Source: Phoronis ovalis | Lineage: Eukaryota > Phoronida > Phoronidae | Direction: 5' to 3' | Assembly (NCBI GenBank): GCA_028565635.1 | Contig: JAOXYB010044926.1 | Location: 1 to 12,461, forward strand | Length of the DNA stretch: 12,461 bases | Part shown: positions 1-6,649 of the stretch, piece by piece | How positions within the stretch are numbered: position 1 is the first letter of the stretch | Layout of the letters: every line of letters starts with the position of its first letter | Program-made: the position numbers and the translations under genes | Notes under the pieces: generated by a model | Database searches by the model: none | The model's input: only the letters and a program-made list of their open reading frames with translations | What the model was told of the DNA's origin: nothing

Positions 1-187
1 TAATATTATGTTTCATAATCATTAAAACATGAATTTTATTTATTACTTTACATTTTGAAGTTTTGAAATTTTTTTATCAAATAAGGCCATATATAAAACA
101 AGGGTATATATAAGCACTGAAATTGTGATATTTTATGTTGTATAAACATTTTCTCCAACTAAATAACTGAAAATATGATATGTTGTT

Positions 188-230
188 AAAATAAAATATT
201 AAAAAAATAAAAAATATAAAATAAAATATT
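188..230. repeat. A/T low-complexity block with a 13-bp direct repeat
   Basis: The 13-mer AAAATAAAATATT occurs at 188-200 and again at 218-230, and everything between is A or T. It is most simply low-complexity DNA. On the minus strand it becomes a T-rich run just downstream of the tRNA-like segment at 236-300. Confidence 0.6.
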
Positions 231-235
231 TGGCC

Positions 236-300
236 AGGCAGACTTGAGCCAGTCTAGTATCGACCTAGCAATGTACATATTCAGTAAGTTACACCAACAC
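236..300 (-). other. Degenerate tRNA-like segment (possible SINE or tRNA relic)
   Basis: Read on the minus strand, TGGTGTAACTTA (296 down to 285) resembles a Pol III A box. GGCTCAAGTC (250 down to 241) resembles a B box, with about two changes from GGTTCGANTC. The two starts are 46 bases apart, close to the 44 expected in a tRNA. A short stem AGACT/AGTCT surrounds the B-box-like loop. No full cloverleaf can be drawn and the B box is damaged, so this is at best a relic. It is followed on the minus strand by T-rich DNA. A chance match is possible. Confidence 0.25.
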
Positions 301-558
301 ATCTTTTAAAACAAATTTTACATTTTTAAACCAAAATCTTTACAATCGCATAATAATACCAAATTTTAGTTCCATTTATTTTGGGAGGAATTTCAATCGT
401 TTTTTTACTTTTTTCTCTTCGAGACTGCGGTAACATTCCATTTTATATACTTACTAAGCCGGTCACAGGACGGCGTATTCCAAGAAATTCTATATATTTC
501 GATTCTTTTTCACATCTAGAGCAAAGAAGAGTATAATTATAACGTCCGAGTTTAATGA

Positions 559-599
559 TGTTACGAAAACAAATGCATATGGTATGCATTCATGTAACA
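559..599. repeat. Two-step hairpin (cruciform-like palindrome)
   Basis: An inner stem AATGCATA (572-579) pairs with TATGCATT (583-590) around a three-base loop. An outer stem TGTTAC (559-564) pairs with GTAACA (594-599). Both stems are perfect. It could form a cruciform or an RNA hairpin, or be a palindromic protein-binding site, but nothing nearby indicates which. Confidence 0.55.
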
Positions 600-886
600 G
601 TTTTATTCTCTGCGGCAAGTTACATTGCTGTAGAGTAATTGTTTCTTAACTTTAAAATTAATTTAGTAACTGTAGGTTACAATACGTCATTAATATTTTA
701 AGAAAAACGAACAATACCATCCAATTAAGATGATTATTTAATTTCTATTCCGAAAAATTTATAGTAGTGTAATTAATTAACTTTTAAGCCACTGATACAG
801 AACGCAACAAATTTGATACATTTATTAATCGTTTTGTTATTGTTACAAGTGGCATAAATAATACATGCGTACAATGTTAATCATAG

Positions 887-917
887 CGCACTTAATCCAG
901 GCGGCGATTTAAGTGCG
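887..917. repeat. 9-bp inverted repeat (hairpin)
   Basis: CGCACTTAA (887-895) pairs perfectly with TTAAGTGCG (909-917) across a 13-base GC-rich loop. The flanks allow one G-T pair outside the stem. It lies in A/T-rich non-coding DNA with no gene context. Confidence 0.5.
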
Positions 918-1202
918 TCATTATTTTTTGAGGTCACATGGATCGTTTTGGCTGCAAAAGTAGTTCAGAGATATTTTTCTCTAATTACTAAGTGCATAGA
1001 TTTATTACTGATACCACTTTCAAATGTGTAAGATATCCTAAAGTAGGAAGTATAGCCGTGTTTTATCTCGCAAAAACTTACATCTAGTACCAGGAACATG
1101 ACGGCGATGATATCAATTACTTTGCTAATTAATATATTAAAGTACATCGGAGGGATTTCCAAAGGGAATAATTGTAAATTTTACTATTTATTAGTCGAGT
1201 TA

Positions 1203-1252
1203 GTACTCATTGAGACTGCTACTGACGACACGATTCAAGCAGTCTCAGGAGT
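1203..1252. repeat. 10-bp perfect hairpin with extended imperfect stem
   Basis: TGAGACTGCT (1211-1220) pairs perfectly with AGCAGTCTCA (1238-1247) around a 17-base loop. The stem continues outward with a one-base irregularity (ACTC against GAGT), giving about 14-15 pairs. It is shorter than a typical microRNA precursor stem, and no further extension is convincing, so no RNA gene is claimed. Confidence 0.5.
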
Positions 1253-1460
1253 GTTTACATGCGATGAATTCTGACACAGCTTTTTTTGACATATATCCTG
1301 TTGTTTGTTGAAATTTATAATGTCAAGAGTCACATGAACCGGGCATGAACCGTCTTTAGTAGCCTCATAGCCCAAAAGCTGCATCATGTTTCAAATATCT
1401 TAAAACACATAAAGCAGTCTAATTAGTGTAAGTATTAACTGGATAAATTAATTACTTTGA

Positions 1461-1838
1461 TTAGGAGGTGATTTGAGTAGGAGGTGCACGCGGATTTGGA
1501 CGACGATGCCATATTAGATTTAATAAAACATTTTTTTGCAAAACAAATCTTGTCATTACTAAATTCATAAATTCCAAAATTAAAGTTTTGCATATAAAGG
1601 TAAATGCCATTCTCACGCAAAGAAATAAAAATAGCGTTGGGTTCACAATTCTCTGCATTTTTGTGAGTTTTGTGACTACAAATTGGGGTAAGCTATGCTT
1701 GACGGATAGTTCCTGCGAGAAAACACATAAAGGGAAAAGAGAAAGAGAGTTCTTGAGATGGCTCGGGTAGGGGCTGAAAGGATAATGACTCTGAACGAGA
1801 AAATACAGTGGGGAGGACCACGGGAATCGGTTGAAGTG
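1461..1838 (-). other. 126-codon stop-free run of unknown nature
   Basis: On the minus strand the frame stays open from just after a TGA at 1841-1839 to a TAA at 1463-1461. That is 126 codons including the stop. The only methionine start that gives a sizeable product is at 1658, which yields 65 residues. The predicted peptide is rich in leucine, phenylalanine and proline and resembles no family I recognise. The upstream half (about 1735-1880) is visibly richer in G+C than its surroundings. In A/T-rich DNA a run of this length is somewhat unexpected but not impossible. No splice sites or Kozak context support it strongly. It may be a decayed exon or chance. Confidence 0.2.
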
Positions 1839-1928
1839 TCACCCAGGAGAAGTGTAGACCGGGTGATTAGCTGCGGTTCGGGGTCAGTCTATTTTAACAA
1901 TAACAAATTAAAATAAGACAGGTTCCAT

Positions 1929-1932
<4 letters not shown>

Positions 1933-1962
<30 letters not shown>
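1933..1962. repeat. (AT)15 microsatellite
   Basis: Fifteen uninterrupted AT dinucleotides. It is probably polymorphic in length and shows no link to a neighbouring feature. Confidence 0.95.
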
Positions 1963-1964
<2 letters not shown>

Positions 1965-2000
1965 TCAGTGTATAATCCTATACATCAAACCGGATTCAAT

Positions 2001-2161
2001 GTTCACACTTGAAAGATAGATCTGGATCCAACTCAAAACCGAAGTTATTTCACCTCTGGTATTAGGACGCAGTTGGATCCGGAATGCGGTAATCCCTTTG
2101 CATTCACACTATTTTATAACCCAATTCAGCTGGATTTCGATCTCAATCCGGTAGTGTGAAC
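2001..2161. mobile_element. MITE-like element, 161 bp, imperfect terminal inverted repeats
   Basis: GTTCACACT opens the unit (2001-2009) and its exact complement AGTGTGAAC closes it (2153-2161). Similarity between the two ends continues for about 35 bp when one is complemented, for example AGATCTGGATCCAACT against AGATCGAAATCCAGCT. Inside there is a second inverted pair, TCTGGATCCAACT (2021-2033) and AGTTGGATCCGGA (2071-2083), and another TTCACACT at 2103-2110. There is no coding capacity. No clear target-site duplication flanks it, and ACCGGATT just outside the left end recurs complemented inside the right end, so the true borders may differ by a few bases. A non-autonomous DNA transposon is the best reading. 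Confidence 0.45.
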
Positions 2162-2170
2162 GACATATTA

Positions 2171-2434
2171 GAGTTCTGTGTTATAAATGACTATTAAAAC
2201 ATTTGTTTAACGTACACGCAAAATTGTGTATAAAGAAAGAAGCCTTAGATGATATATAATTATATAACTTTTAATTTTTTTGCAATCATTTAGATGTCTG
2301 TGTTATAAATGACTTTTAAAACATGTGCCTAACATAAAACGCATAAATATGGATAACGAAAGAAGCTCAGATAATGTAACTTTTAATTTTTTTGCAATCA
2401 ATTTGAGTTCTGTGTTATAAATGACTTTTAAATG
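2171..2434. repeat. Tandem repeat, about 2.3 copies of a 112-122-bp unit
   Basis: Units start at 2171, 2293 and 2405. Each opens with a close variant of GAGTTCTGTGTTATAAATGA, followed by a run of CTTTTAAA or its variant. The first two units close with AACTTTTAATTTTTTTGCAA and share a GAAAGAAGC motif in the middle. The third is cut off after about 30 bp. The copies differ by substitutions and small indels, so the duplication is not recent. It begins 10 bp after the MITE-like unit ends. Confidence 0.85.
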
Positions 2435-2515
2435 TTTATGAAGTATGATGCAATTAGCAAGAGTGATCTCTGCTATGTAGTTGTATAACACTGTGTATAA
2501 CCCGCGCCCACAGTG

Positions 2516-3047
2516 ACAAAACGCTGTGCATGAAAAGTAGCAACGTCACATGTTTCCCCCTGCTATCCCGGTCAGTGATCAATGTGAAAAGAAGAACAAT
2601 TCAAAATAAGGCAAACCGATTAAACTTTGAAAGCGGACTCTCATGGGGTAAGTAACAATTACGACGTGAATACTATCATTAAAGTTTAGCATCCATAGTT
2701 TTACAACTAACAAACTTCATTACGGTTTTGTTACGCATTACGGCAATTATGCAAAGTAGTTATATAAAACGGACAAACTACTAAGTGTATACTTCCGCAA
2801 TACATAAAAGCGATTATAGAATTGGCTGTATACTACTTATAAGCCATTTATCACAAGCAGTGAAATGTCAATATTTAGCCATGATTTAAATAATTGTTAT
2901 CCACTAAGAAATACCAAATAAACGCTAATACATGTACGAGCACACGCGACGGGTAATAAACACCTTGAATGCATTTAAAAATATAATGCATTTTAATGTC
3001 TAACTAATTTACTGTATAGCACCTGGTGCGTAGAATTCAAGTATACT
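2516..3047. other. Non-coding spacer
   Basis: Apart from a 7-bp hairpin just to the left (CACTGTG 2489-2495, CACAGTG 2509-2515), no feature is seen. Open frames are short and the composition is A/T-rich. Confidence 0.6.
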
Positions 3048-3061
3048 GTTACCATAGCAAC
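3048..3061. promoter_or_regulatory. RFX-type X-box motif
   Basis: GTTACCATAGCAAC matches the full 14-bp X-box consensus (GTTRCCATRGYAAC-like), with both half sites and the AT spacer intact. RFX proteins bind this palindrome in animals, and ciliary genes are classic targets. The motif is partly palindromic, so it gives no strand. A TATA/initiator pair lies about 170-205 bp to the right (3234-3270), a plausible distance. Whether it is bound is unknown. A 14-bp match is uncommon by chance in 12 kb. Confidence 0.5.
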
Positions 3062-3233
3062 GGTAAAATTAATGTTAAATCATATTTCATTTGCACATGT
3101 ATGCTTCTCGTTAAGTTGTTGTATGGGTTTTGATAATCGCCGTTATATAGTTTGTATGATAACGATACCGAGTGACTTGTCCATACCAGCGCGCGCACTT
3201 TCATAATCACAGCAACGCAGTGCGTGTACGTAG

Positions 3234-3270
3234 TATAAATAGAGTCTTCTCATGCATGGCTGTTCCAGTC
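3234..3270 (+). promoter_or_regulatory. Candidate core promoter: TATA box plus initiator
   Basis: TATAAATAG (3234-3242) is a perfect TATA consensus. CCAGTCC (3265-3271 region, A at 3267) fits the YYANWYY initiator. The spacing of 33 bp from the first T to the initiator A is near the canonical 30-31. GC-rich DNA lies just upstream (3187-3195, GCGCGCGC-like), and an X-box sits further up. The TATA box overlaps the left terminal inverted repeat of the 3238-3520 element. No coding exon is recognised downstream, so this is a signal-level call only. Confidence 0.3.
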
Positions 3271-3520
3271 CCCCCCCCTAATACTACTTGTGCAAACCAA
3301 GCATACATTCAATAGGAATTATAACAAATTTATCAAAATTAAAAATAATTGTTACGTTTAGAATTTTTTCCTGATGATGATATATAATATAGTATAATAC
3401 ATGTACTCAAAAAGTTTTAAACCTTTATTTATAGTGTCATTGATTGGTAGTTTGCACCTATATAAAAACAGGAAGTGGAGGGTAAATCAACTGATGGAAT
3501 AGCTGTGAGAAGACTCTATT
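3238..3520. mobile_element. MITE-like element, 283 bp, 15-bp perfect terminal inverted repeats
   Basis: AATAGAGTCTTCTCA (3238-3252) is the exact complement of TGAGAAGACTCTATT (3506-3520). Similarity resumes just inside (GGCTGTTCCA against AGCTATTCCA once complemented), giving ends of about 30 bp with a small gap. The interior is A/T-rich, carries a run of nine C (3270-3278) and a second TATA-like motif (3459-3467), and has no open frame. TA dinucleotides sit symmetrically at 3240-3241 and 3517-3518. This would fit a TA target duplication (Tc1/mariner-like) if the true end is GAGTC, but because the symmetry continues one or two bases outward it cannot be proven. Non-autonomous DNA transposon is the best reading. 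Confidence 0.55.
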
Positions 3521-3957
3521 CTGCTGCTTTGCTCCATATGTACGGAATTACCTATGTTATCAAATAATAAAAAGTTCTTTAGTAATTAAATATAAATGTA
3601 TATTTAGATGAAGGCCGACTGTCGTTGGCAGTAACTCGTGTTTGTATACATAATGAAAAATAAACAACAAATATATTGGAGTAAATATCGTGAGATAAAT
3701 GCATTCGTATGTTTACGGTACCCTGTGATGTTAGCTCACTTCATATTGGATACATTCAGTTGGATATAGGGGGAGTTGTGGTAGGCTGTAAACACGTTGG
3801 GTGAATTCGATTTTTCACAGTACATTGTGATGGAGTGAGTACCTTGCATGATTATGTAAGAGTTTTACATACCTCGTTGTCATGGTAATTAAATGTGAAG
3901 AGAGTTTATGTTAGAAAAGGAAGATTATACCCGTATTATCGAGTAAATTACACGAAT
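3521..3957. other. Non-coding spacer
   Basis: No gene, repeat or RNA is recognised. Only short palindromes are seen, for example CACAGTACATTGTG near 3816-3829. Confidence 0.6.
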
Positions 3958-4008
3958 CTTTATCTGCTACACGGAATAACAAATGACATGAAGAAGTCGC
4001 AGATAAAG
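3958..4008. repeat. 10-bp perfect hairpin carrying two GATA motifs
   Basis: CTTTATCTGC (3958-3967) pairs perfectly with GCAGATAAAG (3999-4008). The stem extends inward past one mismatch by two more pairs, leaving a loop of about 25 bases. Each arm contains AGATAA or its complement, the core of a GATA-factor site, in divergent orientation. Either a paired binding site or a hairpin would explain the symmetry. Confidence 0.45.
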
Positions 4009-4766
4009 TAACAGAAACAGGTATTTTGTGTTTTGTATCAGTCACAATTAAGATGTTTAAAATTATGTAGACTTTTTTCGATAGCTTTTGGCTGTTCGTT
4101 CACTAACCTAATACGTTTCGACCAAGCATTGTTCGCTTTGGTACAACGCAAAATTCATCATCAGAGGGCATAGCAATTAAAGAGAGAATCTTTTCTACGG
4201 AATGTTGATTAGCAATAAATTTCGGTGTGCAAAACCTATAAGTTATTGCATTTAATGTGTACTTAACAAGCATCTATTACTACAGATGATTAATCGTCGC
4301 TCTCACTGCTAGTCAACATTAAATACATTTGATCAGATTTAGTAAATTTCCGTAATTTGGTTTATTTCTTTGCAAAAACTGTAAATGAATACATTAACAT
4401 AGCTCTTAAAGTACTTTGACACCGCAATGGTATACATACTTACCTCAAGTAGCTGTTTCATTTTAATTAGAGACGTGATAACATTTATAAAGTGTCTAAG
4501 TAGTGGGTGTAAAAGAATGAACCAGGAATGAAAGCTGATTATATGTGGAACACGCAGCTGGTTACAAGCCAAACCTATAGGTTGTGATCTCCTAGCAATC
4601 GACACCTTTTTAATGTTTATACAACGTATTTCATAAAGAAAAAGCGTTCACAGTGTAGTTAGTTGTGATTGGCAGAACATAAAATATACTGATACGCGCA
4701 CTTACGTAAATATTCTTTACTCCTCAATACATACTAAGTCTAGTGGAGGGAGCCTCTGCCCTCAAA
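4009..4766. other. Non-coding spacer
   Basis: The stretch holds a weak minus-strand open frame (4339-4605, 88 codons with a GTG start) that looks like no known protein, and a short imperfect palindrome around 4119-4142 (ACCAAGC against GCTTTGGT). No gene is supported. Confidence 0.6.
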
Positions 4767-4852
4767 GTACTGTCGGCTTACAGTACATAAGCCCCGACAT
4801 AAGCTACATACTATATAGGATAAACATGCAGCTGTCGATATAAATGACAGCT
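4767..4852. repeat. Cluster of hairpins left of the foldback element
   Basis: GTACTGT (4767-4773) pairs with ACAGTAC (4780-4786). Overlapping it, TGTCGGCTTA (4771-4780) pairs with TAAGCCCCGACA (4787-4798) with a two-base bulge, so the two hairpins are mutually exclusive. A third, AGCTGTC (4830-4836) with GACAGCT (4846-4852), follows. The cluster ends 38 bp before the foldback element starts. It may be a decayed repeat or an insertion-prone site. Confidence 0.45.
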
Positions 4853-4889
4853 TACATACGGGCATTTGTACGTAATGGTACTTGAATTT

Positions 4890-5530
4890 GGCATGTTCTC
4901 AGATGTGGCGTGACGTGGCCTGACCTGATTGGGCCTGGCCTAGTCTCTAGTACCCTGGGTATCAATGATTTGTGCTGCTTATTACAATGTGTACTTATCC
5001 AGAGTATCTAAACCAATTTCTACCTGTGTATACTCATTAAAGGTTTGTTACAATGTACAAGTAGCCTGGCCTCATAACTTTAAACCCCTGTAATAGTTTT
5101 TTTTTAATAATTTATATTATATAAAATGTTGTAACTACCCTGGACATAATAGCATGTATAACCATGAGTATCAATGATTTTCCTAGCTACATGTACCTAA
5201 AGCATAGTATTTCAGAAAAATTACTGTAAATGATTATTCAGAGGTAAATCACATAACCTACAGATATACATGTGTTTTAACAATAAAAAATATTAAATAA
5301 CATGTGCTTGTTTTTACCAGGATATCATGATCCATCAAGATTGTCAAGTAGAAATAAAGTGCATTAGATTTTAGGGAAGAAACTTAATGACTTCATGAGT
5401 AATATGTTAGTCAAAATATCATATTCTTAATGTGTCAGTTTATGACTAGATGTATAATCACCACAATTTCCTGATACTGGGTCCTGTTGTCAGAAACATC
5501 GTAAAGTTACGATTCCGTAAATCACGACTT
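4890..5530 (+). repeat. Left arm of the foldback element
   Basis: This arm pairs with 5822-6207 and is interrupted at 5186-5454. Without the interruption it is about 372 bp, against 386 bp on the right. A subrepeat GTATCAATGATTT occurs twice in the arm (4959-4971 and 5168-5180), each preceded by an ACCNTGNG-like context. The arm itself is therefore built from an older direct repeat of about 210 bp spacing. Confidence 0.85.
5186..5454. mobile_element. 269-bp insertion inside the left arm
   Basis: The right arm is continuous where the left arm is broken: it runs from the complement of GATTTTTCTA straight into the complement of ATCACCAC. In the left arm 269 bp separate these parts, and TA lies on both sides (5184-5185 and 5455-5456). 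Its ends, CTACATGTACCTAAA and the complement of TTTATGACTAGATGTA, are only weakly alike. A nested TA-targeting MITE or a deletion in the right arm would both explain it. No coding capacity is seen. Confidence 0.5.
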
Positions 5531-5821
5531 ACAGAAGCAAAGTGGAGGATTATAGGGGTTTTTTCGAGAGCAGCGAGCATTGATTGGGGTCTGTTAAGCG
5601 CGACCAGGGAGCATTCTCTCAGTCTGTTCAGTGCGACCAGGGAGCATTGTCTTTTGCGACCATTTTTTTTCTAATTTTTTTAACTATTTTCTTTTTACAA
5701 GGTTTTTTTGCTTTTCTTTTGGTGAGGCGACGGCTTTTTTTTGCTTGTTGATTTTTTTGCCAACGGCTTTTTTTTTTGGTTGTTAATTTTTCTTGTTAAG
5801 TGTGAGCAGCGAGCATTGCAA
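5531..5821. repeat. T-rich loop of the foldback element with internal repeats
   Basis: The loop carries two tandem copies of a unit of about 32 bp beginning TCTGTT and containing GCGACCAGGGAGCATT (5590-5622 and 5623-5653), then a partial GCGACCA. The 15-mer GAGCAGCGAGCATTG occurs near both loop ends in the same orientation (5568-5582 and 5804-5818). Between them lie long T runs and two copies of an ACGGCTTTTTTTT-like motif. The strong strand asymmetry and GC-rich islands differ from the arms. Confidence 0.75.
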
Positions 5822-6207
5822 AGTTATGGAATTGTAAATACTTATGGAATTGTAACTTTATGATGTTCTGACAGCAAGACCCAGTATCAGGAAATTGTGG
5901 TGATTAGAAAAATCATTGATACCCATGGTTAAAAATGCTATTATGTCCAGGGTAGTTACACAATTTTACATAATAGAAATTGTTAAAAATAAACCTATTG
6001 CAATGGTTAAAGTTATGAGGCCAGGCTCATACCTTGTAACATACCTTGAATAGGTATACACAGGTAAAAATCGCTTTAGATACTAGGGGTAAGTACACAT
6101 TGTAATAAGCAGCAAAACTCATTGATACCCAGGGTACTAGACGACCAATTAGGCCAGTACAGACCAGACCAGGCCATGCCACGCCAGGCCACATTTGAGA
6201 ACATGCC
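5822..6207 (-). repeat. Right arm of the foldback element
   Basis: This is the inverted copy of the left arm and lacks the 269-bp interruption. Its inner end has a direct duplication of TTATGGAATTGTAA (5824-5837 and 5842-5855), of which the left arm keeps one recognisable copy. The GTATCAATGA subrepeat is present twice in complement (about 5913-5931 and 6119-6138), matching the left arm. Confidence 0.85.
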
Positions 6208-6272
6208 CTTATAGTTCATAGATTTGGTTACATTTTCATGTAAATATGTTGATTGCGGTTTCTCTGATATAG

Positions 6273-6470
6273 CGTACTCGCTGGAGTGTTTTCATCGATC
6301 AAGTCTGGTGTTAATAATACGCAACAAAAGAATCTTCAGTTGGATCCCGGTTTGAATCACTGGTTTACTGAAATGGCTTATTTAGAGCAGGTATACTTTA
6401 TTACTACTGCTTACAACGAAGTGCGATCTCGTGGTATTGCGGTATTTGGTACTATTGCCATTTTTATGAC
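6273..6470 (+). other. Possible orphan exon, 198 bp
   Basis: A frame is open from just after TGA (6265-6267) to a TAA at 6472-6474. An AG follows a modest pyrimidine run (6271-6272), and C|GTAAGA at 6470/6471 is a good donor. Between them are 198 bp, exactly 66 codons, entering on the third codon base and leaving after the second, so the exon would be phase-symmetric. Composition is less A/T-rich than the flanks. The predicted peptide ends in a hydrophobic run (GIAVFGTIAIFMT) like part of a membrane segment. I recognise no family, and neighbouring exons are not seen. Confidence 0.2.
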
Positions 6471-6541
6471 GTAAGAACTATACTTAGCACTTAGCCTAAT
6501 GCTTCCAGTAGAAGACGTGAAGTGCAATTACCTTTATTCCG

Positions 6542-6649
6542 TTAATTCCCGGGTTACTTATTCCTTTCTGCATTCCTAAAGTAGGACTTTTTCGAGATGA
6601 TGTGGCATTTTGCGGAGCCTTTTCAAAGTGTATAGGAGAGCTTTTATTT
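6542..6649 (-). other. Possible orphan exon on the minus strand, 108 bp
   Basis: On the minus strand an AG acceptor (TACTTATTTAG, 6651-6650) and an AAG|GTAATT donor (6542/6541) bound 108 bp. They lie within an open frame running from an ATG at 6714 to a stop at 6496. The exon length is a multiple of three and phase-symmetric. The peptide is polar and lysine/serine-rich (SSPIHFEKAPQNATSSRKSP is a sample) and unlike any family I know. The whole ATG-started frame of 72 codons is an alternative reading. Chance is not excluded. Confidence 0.2.

Larger units (their letters stand above)
1..558. other. A/T-rich non-coding spacer
   Basis: No open frame of useful length is seen. The stretch is A/T-rich with long A and T runs. 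It contains a low-complexity A/T block (188-230) and a degenerate tRNA-like segment on the minus strand (about 236-300), both listed separately. Nothing else recognisable was found. Confidence 0.7.
4890..6207. mobile_element. Foldback element, about 1.32 kb, with long terminal inverted repeats
   Basis: GGCATGTTCTCA opens the unit at 4890 and TGAGAACATGCC closes it at 6207. The left arm (4890 to about 5530) and the right arm (about 5822-6207) are inverted copies, roughly 80-85% identical by eye, with exact matches up to 25 bp (5131-5155 against 5936-5960). The outer 50 bp of each arm hold degenerate TGGCCTG-like repeats. There is no transposase, so the unit is non-autonomous. The 9 bp just outside each end, CTTGAATTT (4881-4889) and CTTATAGTT (6208-6216), agree at six positions. 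A 9-bp target duplication with long ends would fit Mutator-like elements, but this match is too weak to assign a superfamily. Confidence 0.85.

Noticed and set aside
1464-1487. AGGAGGTG occurring twice as ribosome binding sites
   Set aside because: No downstream open frame starts at a suitable distance and the context is eukaryotic.
2171-2434. CRISPR-like array
   Set aside because: The repeats are whole units of over 100 bp with diverged copies, not short identical repeats with unique spacers, and the context is eukaryotic.
3442-3467. Inverted CCAAT box plus TATA-like motif as a second promoter
   Set aside because: The two motifs are only about 15 bp apart, too close for a usual promoter, and no clear initiator follows.
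4339-4605. 88-codon open frame, minus strand
   Set aside because: It has a GTG head, no known family and no supporting splice or start context.
5450-5674. 74-codon open frame inside the foldback element
   Set aside because: It crosses from the arm into the loop repeats. The apparent peptide repeat simply reflects the DNA repeat.
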